DNA of 64,000 bases, taken from Symbiodinium natans. Lineage: Eukaryota > Sar > Dinophyceae > Suessiales > Symbiodiniaceae. The stretch lies in the NCBI GenBank assembly GCA_905221605.1, contig CAJNDS010002169.1, positions 353,967 to 417,966 of the forward strand, in the 5' to 3' direction. Below the pieces are notes generated by a model. The model was not told the DNA's origin. It searched no databases and was given only the letters and a program-made list of their open reading frames with translations. This document shows, in pieces, positions 58,446 through 64,000 of the stretch (its first letter is position 1; the number at the start of each line of letters is the position of its first letter). A program made the position numbers and the translations under genes.

Positions 58446-61400
58446 ATGAATCGCAACAAGGCTCTTCTCGATGCCCTTATGGGCAGCTCAGCTGAACTCA
58501 ACCCCACTCTGACACCTCAATTCCATCTCCCCTTCTTCTCAAGGCACCAACCGCGACGTGTCCAAGAAAGACAAAATCAACGGCCCTGGCCTCAATTTCT
58601 CCGCTGTGGCTGCTTGCAATATTGAAAGGGAAGGGCTGATCAGGACGTGGGGTTTAGGGTTTAGGGTTTAGGGTGACTCCTTCCACGCACCCAGACGTTT
58701 GTTTCAGTCTGATAGAGTAGACCTCGGCGGGGCACAGGGGCCGGAGACAGACACTGGCAGCGTCGTCAACGCACACGCCCAGCGTTTAGAACTCAATGCC
58801 CCAAAAATGCTAGCCAGCTGCAACTCTGCAACTGCTGTGGAGCTTCAGGTGAACCTGAGTTCAAGAAGGACGCCTGCAGCTTCATGTTCCACATATTTCT
58901 GCTTTGAGACCATAAACCCTAAACCCTAAACCCTAGAACCTGCCGCTGCGTTAGGACGACTACTGCAAGTACTTCCTTGTTGGGTACTGCCCTGGGAAGA
59001 CGTTGGGTCGAGAAGTAGAGAGTGCCGGGCGCTCGGCACGTCTGTAGCCTTGCACATGCCGCTTTGCCAGCACTACCAGAGCCTCCTCTGCAAACCCTAA
59101 ACCCTGAAGCCTAAACCCTAAACCCTAAACCCTCAACCCTAAACCAACCCTGAACCCTAAACCCTAAACCCTACAGAGCTGATTCCTCTGCCAAGATCCG
59201 GGCCGAATTCGACCCGAAGAGCGTGATCCCTCCCTGCACGGCGCTTAGTTGTGACTATATCCCCCTTGGATGTTGTTTTTTTATTTGTGTTTATGTATCA
59301 CCCAAGAGGATATTAAAAATATTATTTGTTTTTAAGGTTCTAAGGGGAGTATAGGTGACCCTGAGTGCTGAAGTGGCACGCACTCGGAAGCTCTTTGTGA
59401 CTTCGTAAGTAGGGTGAGTAAGGTGGTTAGGGTTTAGGTAGGGTTTAGGGTTAGGGGTTTAGGGTTCGGGGTTTAGGGTTGAGGGTTTAGGGTTTAGGGT
59501 TAGTAAGGTGGGTTATGGGGCACTTGAATAGGGTTTCTAAGGGATACTAAGTGGACGTACTAAGTCAAAAAGAGCTTCGTATCACTGTTTGTGACCTGCA
59601 CTCAGGCAACAAGCTCCATTCGATTGGAGTCCGGGAGGAGTTCAAAGCTCACAAAGACTACGAGAAGTATAAGCGCAGCTGAGCTGGATCCACGACCATC
59701 CATTGGGTTTGGTACTTTAGGCGCACAACTACAATTTGCTTAAGAACCCCAAACGAAATACAAAACAATAATAATAATCCCCTAGTACCCTTATAGGGAA
59801 GAATATGTGTTTTTTTTTGGGGGGGGGTTTCTTAAGCAAACGGTAGACAGGATGCTCTGGCTCTTCAAGCTTCTCACCCCTCCTTTCTCTGAACGGACTC
59901 CTGTGCACTGGGAGCTGCCCTGGGGATGACAGGGGGAGGGGACGCTGAGCTTCCCAGGCTACAGGAGTGCAGGAAGCGGGTGTTGCAAGCGGTCCCTAAA
60001 ACCCTGGGCGGTGGTCGCGCCAGGGTGGCCGCCCAGGCCCATTGGGCCACTCTGTAAAACACATGCTCCGCTCCCAAGCTTTCAAACCCCCTTCAATCTG
60101 GACATGGGTGGTTGTCAAAATTATGATCCCTTTTGGGGTACCCAAAATATTAGGTGCAGTATTACAACAAGGATCCAAAAAGGGACCATATTTTTGACAA
60201 CCACCCACATCACTAGCCGAGACAGGTTTTTGAGGAGCAGTTCTGTGATCCTTGGCTACAGGATGTCCCACGTGTCATGTCTCAGCGCACATTGGGGGGC
60301 ACCAAAGGCCTCAGTGACTCAGTGCCTGAGGTGCGAGGCAAGTCCGTGGTGCCAGAGTCGCAAATCCTTTGAGGCTTAAAGGGAAGTTTAGGACTTTAAC
60401 GGGTTTAGGGTCTAGGGCTCTTAGGGCTTTCGGGAGATGAGTTAGCATCCACAATGAACTGGCTCAAATGCCTTGATCCAGCAGAGACGTCAACCAAGGT
60501 AGATATGAGGATGATCTCCTCCATTTGATTGACAAAGGGATTCGGGAGGTCGAAGACAAGGCTGGCTGCCCGAATACCACGCCCCCACTGGCTCTTCGTA
60601 GGGAATGTGGGAGTTAGGTCTCTGATTCTTTCCCTGTTATACCCTATGCCCTAAGCCCTATGCGGTTGCCGAATTCCCTCATTCCCTACCAAGAATCCGC
60701 AAGAATTGCCAGGTGTCGCGAGAGAAGCGCAGGCCGTGTGTGGGGATTTGGGAGTTCTGCTGATTGAAAAACTCCAGGCGAGACTCTTGGAACAAAAAAG
60801 GCGGCAAGTAGGAGCAGCGCACCGCTCTCCTGTCCACGTTAAGTATTTGAGGCACGCTGTCTCAAAGACAGCGCACTGTAACTTCACCGAGTCGCTCAGA
60901 GTTGATTGGAACCCTAAACCCCAAACCCTAGGGTTTAGGGTTTAGGGTTTAGGGTTTAGGGTTTAGGGTTTAGGGTTTAGGGTTTAGGGTTTAGGGATCT
61001 GAGGGTAGTTTCATGGGCCCTTAACATGGTCCGTTACCTTCTTGAAAGGGTTCTGACGTCTGGGCCCCTTGTTTGTACAGGGTATCAAAGGGGTATATTA
61101 TCAAAGGGGTTTTTCAGGAGTCCCCTTTTAAGAGCCCATGCAAAGGGACTATGAAACTACCCTACGAACTAAGTGCATGAAAGCCAAGGCTGGGCGGATG
61201 CTTGAAAGCCGCTATGAAAGCCATGAGATGCTTTTTTGTCTAGCCGCTGCTAGAGAGTACGAGGGGAGAACCGATTCGAGAGCAGAGCTGCGAAGAAATG
61301 CTGTCCTGCTTCTTTTGCATCAGGCATGCTGAGGGCATCGCAGTCATGACCGACCAGGACAGCTTCTTTTTGTCCACGAGCCCCCCCCTCCCCGGTGACG

Positions 61401-63145
61401 CCCTCTTTTGTTGCGTGAGCTCCCAGCCCGTCAGCCCTAAACCTTCCCCAAACCCTAAACCCTAAACCCTGAACCCTAAACCCTTATGTGCTCTTTCTCC
61501 GTGCCTTGAGTCAGGACCGGCTCTGCGAGATTTGTGGCCTGAAGTACAAGCTTCGCTTTGCCGACATCAACGTGAGAGAGACCGAGGGTGGAAAGTACAA
61601 GCCAGACATCCACCCCGAGTCGGACTACCATAAGTATCCCGGTGGCCCTTTAGGGTTTAGGATTGTGGGTTTAGGGTTTAGGGCTTAGGATTGTGGGTTT
61701 AGGGTTTAGGGTTTAAGGTTTAGGGACTGTGGGTTTAGGGTTTAGGGTGGTGCCCTTTTGCCCGTTTTTGGATCAAGGTTCCCTTATGAGTCAACCAACC
61801 CCAGAAAGGGTATCCTGATTCTAGTGTGACTGCTGGGCTACCAAGGAATTATGTCAAGCTGCGTGACAAGCAGTGCCTTTGATGCAGGCATTGTTTCGGT
61901 TTATGTCCTTGTCTTACATTTGTCTTCCGTCCTCCACATTCCGATGCTACTGCACATGTTCTCGGCTTAGAGTTGGCTTAGAGCTCAGGTTTCGAGATGA
62001 GGGTTCACAGGGTTCCATCCTCCCATCCGGCCATCCAGGATGGAGTACGAAAAGATCGTCAAGGCAAGGCCAGCGCCAGATGACAAAGAGGCGGACAAGG
62101 CACCACTCCCCCCGCCTACTACAAACCCCCCAAAGACCACCCCCCTGCCCTCTAAACCCTAAACCCTAAACCCTAAGAGAGGCATTCCGGAGAGGTGCCT
62201 CTTGAAGCCGAAGAGCCTAATATATGGGTTGGAATAGTTACTAGTAGTATCCCCTGAAAGTCCCTATTTATTCATACTCTCACAGCCCCTATTCTAACTA
62301 TGAAGGCCCCCATATCAGTTCCATGCTAGTCCCGGTGATTCGCGACTATGTGACTTTGAAGGTTTGAGGATGTTTTAGGATTTTGGCATCCCTGGACACG
62401 TTTGCTAAGTCTTGCTTCCCAAGCTAGGAGTCGAACATGCTGGTCAGCGCACGAGTTGGCTTGCATCCCACTCCGATTCCTAAAAAACCCCTCTAACCCT
62501 CTAACCCCAAAACCCTAAACCCACAACCTCCCTGCTAACATTAAGACAACTTGACGGAGCCTGTTTCTATGTCAGGGATGGGAACGAGGGGGCGGGCGCG
62601 CATTCGCACGGGGAGGGCGGGGATGCTGCTGGCATTTCCCAACCTGCAGTCCCAACCACATGCCTGCTGACAGGATGGCAAAGACAGAGATCGCAGAGAT
62701 CGGGATAAAGATCGCGACCGGGAGGATGGACGAAGTCGCTCCCGCCGCCATCGCGACGACGACCGTGATCGGGAGCGTGACCGGCGAGACCGTGATGATG
62801 ACCGCCGCAGCGGGAGAAGGCACCGGTTCCATAAAGGAAGATAAAAGGGCCATATTAGGAGTATATGAAGGGGAACCTTTAAGGGTACATCCCTACGGGT
62901 ACGAGTCTGAATGAGGCAGTACGCTGGTAGGTTGAGCTGAGCTAAAGAAATGTGCGGGCTTCTCGAAATTAGGGGACCTGATTGGGGTCCTTACCGTAAG
63001 GGAATCCTACTATTTCGGGACTAAATTAGGGGTCCCTCATTTTCGTAAACCCCCATGTGTGTTTGGCCAAAGTTCAGCCTTGATTGCTCCCGTGGGCAGG
63101 AGTCGCGACGCGCGAGATGATGATAGAGACAGGCCGAGTCCATAG
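58446..63145 (+). CDS. LUC7L: LUC7-like U1 snRNP splicing factor, 12-exon gene model
   Basis: LUC7 proteins belong to U1 snRNP and help choose 5' splice sites in the nucleus. The exons I place are 58446-58482, 58544-58602, 58955-58995, 59177-59235, 59606-59677, 60499-60564, 60713-60807, 61189 to about 61300 (end unresolved), 61515-61633, 62039-62099, 62674-62825 and 63100-63145. Excluding the unresolved exon they sum to 807 nt, exactly 269 codons, and all phases agree. Motifs in order are ALLDALMGTNRD at the N-terminus, DDYCKYFLVGYC then CNKLHS (first CCCH-type zinc finger), RYEDDLLHLIDKGIREVEDK, a helical LLIEKLQARLLEQKRR, LCEICG and HPESDYHK (second zinc finger, C2H2-like), then an Arg/Asp/Ser-rich tail ending in TAG. 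This is the LUC7 order, and the total near 300 residues is normal for the family. Six donors are GC, three GT and one probably GA. A 14-nt leader follows a possible trans-splice acceptor near 58431. The GA border and exon 8 are the weak points. Confidence 0.87.
58483..58543 (+). other. LUC7 intron 1, GC-AG, 61 bp
   Basis: The exon reads ALLDALMG up to ATGG, then GCAGCTCAG opens the intron and CTTCTTCTCAAG closes it. Splicing restores TNRDVSKKDKI in frame, which matches the family's conserved MG-x-NRD motif. The donor is GC, which is common in dinoflagellates and rare elsewhere. Read through without splicing, the frame loses the motif. Confidence 0.75.
58603..58954 (+). other. LUC7 intron 2, GC-AG
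   Basis: This intron runs from TCC|GCTGTG to GTTAG|GACGAC and joins the N-terminal exon to the first zinc-finger exon in phase 0. It contains short ITS at 58650-58673 and 58911-58935. A 15-base string at 58867-58881 also occurs upstream of the gene at 58385-58399. Confidence 0.65.
59384..59579. mobile_element. Family C MITE in a LUC7 intron, interrupted by ITS
   Basis: The ends are GGAAGCTCTTTGTGACTTCG and AGTCAAAAAGAGCTTC. After GTGAGTAAGGTGG, a degenerate TTTAGGG block of about 85 bp intervenes. The sequence then repeats as GTTAGTAAGGTGGG and continues the normal element centre. The repeated dozen bases look like a duplication made when the ITS entered. Confidence 0.82.
59729..59846. mobile_element. 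Family B MITE inside a LUC7 intron
   Basis: TTTGCTTAAGAACCCC pairs with TTCTTAAGCAAA, flanked by CTAC and GTAG. It lies within the GC-AG intron 59678-60498, together with the family J element at 60104-60209. Confidence 0.85.
60104..60209. mobile_element. Family J foldback MITE in a LUC7 intron
   Basis: CATGGGTGGTTGTCAAAATT at the left pairs with TTTTTGACAACCACCCACAT at the right. An inner pair is ATCCCTTTTTGGG-like with CAAAAAGGGACCAT. The stem is long and nearly perfect. Confidence 0.88.
60594..60703. mobile_element. Family I MITE forming most of a LUC7 intron
   Basis: GCTCTTCGTAGGGAATGTGG pairs with CCCTCATTCCCTACCAAGAA. It makes up about 110 of the 148 bases of the GC-AG intron 60565-60712. 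Confidence 0.83.
60911..60998. repeat. Back-to-back ITS in a LUC7 intron
   Basis: CCCTAAACCCCAAACCCTA passes directly into GGGTTTAGGG at 60929. The orientation is opposite to the junction at 2490. About ten forward units follow. Confidence 0.93.
61003..61162. mobile_element. Family F MITE in a LUC7 intron
   Basis: The terminal repeat GGGTAGTTTCATGGGCCCTT pairs with ACTATGAAACTACCC. It occupies the 3' part of intron 60808-61188, directly after an ITS (60928-60997), and ends 26 bases before the AG|GCTGGG acceptor. Confidence 0.85.
62961..63053. mobile_element. Family E MITE in the last LUC7 intron
   Basis: TCTCGAAATTAGGGGACCTG at the left and CATTTTCGTAAACCCCCATG at the right, with GGGGTCCTTACCGTAAGGGA inside. 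It sits within the GT-AG intron 62826-63099. Confidence 0.82.
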
Positions 63146-63176
63146 CCACCGCTGCGAAATATTCCCAAAGTTCTTT

Positions 63177-63273
63177 GGGAGTTTACGAAGATTAGGGACC
63201 CCTAAAATAGTCCCCCAAATAGAAGGATTACCTGATAATCGGACCCCAATAAGCCCCCTAATATCGTAAACCC
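63177..63273. mobile_element. Family E MITE with clear inverted ends
   Basis: GGGAGTTTACGAAGATTAGG pairs with CCCTAATATCGTAAACCC. It lies 31 bases after the LUC7 stop codon, so it would be in the 3' UTR or just beyond. Further partial copies are at 17043-17110, 23268-23352 and 49820-49900. Confidence 0.85.
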
Positions 63274-63394
63274 AGAACTCTCACGCGTGACGTTAGAGTG
63301 GCTAGGGCAGTCACGTGAGTTAGGGTTTAGGGTTTAGGGTTCAGGGTTCAGGTTTCAGGGTTCAGGGTTCAGGGTTTAGGGTTTGGCTGCAAGC

Positions 63395-63470
63395 CCACGA
63401 CCAGGCGTCGCAGAAGTGCGGATGATGACAGGGCCCGCTGCCTCTTCTCACTCACCTGATTGGTTCGCGC
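63395..63470 (+). other. Arg/Asp-rich segment, possible extra LUC7 tail exon or relic
   Basis: After CGACCAG the bases can read RRRSADDDRARC, like the LUC7 tail SRDARDDDRDRP at 63100-63145. It may be an alternative last exon or a duplicated fragment. Confidence 0.25.
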
Positions 63471-63495
63471 AGTTGTGTTCCTAGTGTTCCTATTT

Positions 63496-63593
63496 TGGGA
63501 TGTTCCCCCTTATACTAACAGTCCTTAATAGGGATTATAGTAGCCCCTATTATAATCCCTACTAAGGACTGTTAGCATAAGGGGAACATCCCA
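63496..63593. mobile_element. Family A foldback MITE, best-preserved copy (A8)
   Basis: TTGGGATGTTCCCCCTTATA at the left matches ATAAGGGGAACATCCCAA at the right. The two 45-bp arms are almost perfect complements. CCTATT occurs on both sides (63489-63494 and 63596-63601) and may be the target duplication. Confidence 0.9.
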
Positions 63594-64000
63594 ATTCCTA
63601 TTGTTTATGACGTGCGTTGTCCATGTTTTAGTTTGCTTTGGGCCTTGTTCTCTCGAAGCAATACCCGTTGAACGAATGAATGAAAGAGCGAAGCGATTGA
63701 AAAGGGAAACAAAACCCTAAACCCGAGAACCTCATGCCCAGGATAAGAAAGAAATGTATTGCACGAATGAAACAAGGGCAGAGAAGAAAGAATGAAATTA
63801 AGAAAGGAATACAGAAAGAAAGATAGAGAACCCAAACTATAAACCACTAAACCCTTGATCCCTAAACCCCAAACCCCAAACCCTAAATCGGACAACAAAA
63901 AGCAAATACACATCCAGGAAAACTGGCTCCGTCGACATGTGCTTCAAAATCCTTTGCATGCATCGGCCGGAGACCCTAAACCTTAAACCCCATATCATCC

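Noticed and set aside
58142-58495. RING-finger gene suggested by a CSICLEAF string
   Set aside because: Only one Cys pair is present, no further metal ligands follow, and the LUC7 start lies in another frame at its end.
1-64000. tRNA, rRNA or spliced-leader RNA genes
   Set aside because: No cloverleaf, rRNA core or dinoflagellate spliced-leader sequence was noticed by eye; a covariance-model scan would be decisive.

Overview
The window looks like nuclear DNA of a dinoflagellate, most likely near Symbiodiniaceae; the genus cannot be fixed. Four things point there. (1) The telomere-type heptamer TTTAGGG/CCCTAAA occurs at well over a hundred interstitial sites in both orientations. (2) The one gene I can reconstruct with confidence, a LUC7-like U1 snRNP splicing factor at 58446-63145, needs introns with mostly GC-AG, some GT-AG and probably one GA-AG borders, and 10 of 11 acceptors read AG|G. 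(3) Short introns are themselves inverted-repeat elements flanked by target duplications (introners). (4) Long stretches have low gene density and many homopolymers. Another alveolate with TTTAGGG telomeres, such as a chromerid, is the main alternative. No rRNA, tRNA, bacterial gene or CRISPR array was seen.

Layout. 1-9170: dense interstitial telomeric sequence (ITS) with G/C homopolymers and no convincing gene. 9311-12503: a tandem array of six units of about 576 bp, each with a CCA microsatellite. 12510-34650: ITS blocks mixed with foldback MITE families and no firm gene. 34660-37020: four short Ala/Glu-rich exon-like islands. 38313-38993 and 45842-46812: two paralogous copies of an unidentified protein gene about 200 residues long, with different introns. 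47390-49205 and 50860-56632: isolated exon-like islands. 58446-63145: the LUC7-like gene. 63146-64000: MITEs and ITS.

Two systems interact. One is a set of about a dozen families of 80-160 bp foldback elements, here named A to M by me. The other is the ITS. ITS repeatedly lie inside these foldbacks or between short direct repeats of unique DNA (20103/20233, 49078/49135, 59403/59503). This fits telomere repeats being captured at staggered breaks rather than spreading by themselves. Several MITEs form most of an intron, so the same elements appear to supply introns.

All splice models were made by eye from reading-frame continuity and family motifs. No alignment or search was run.
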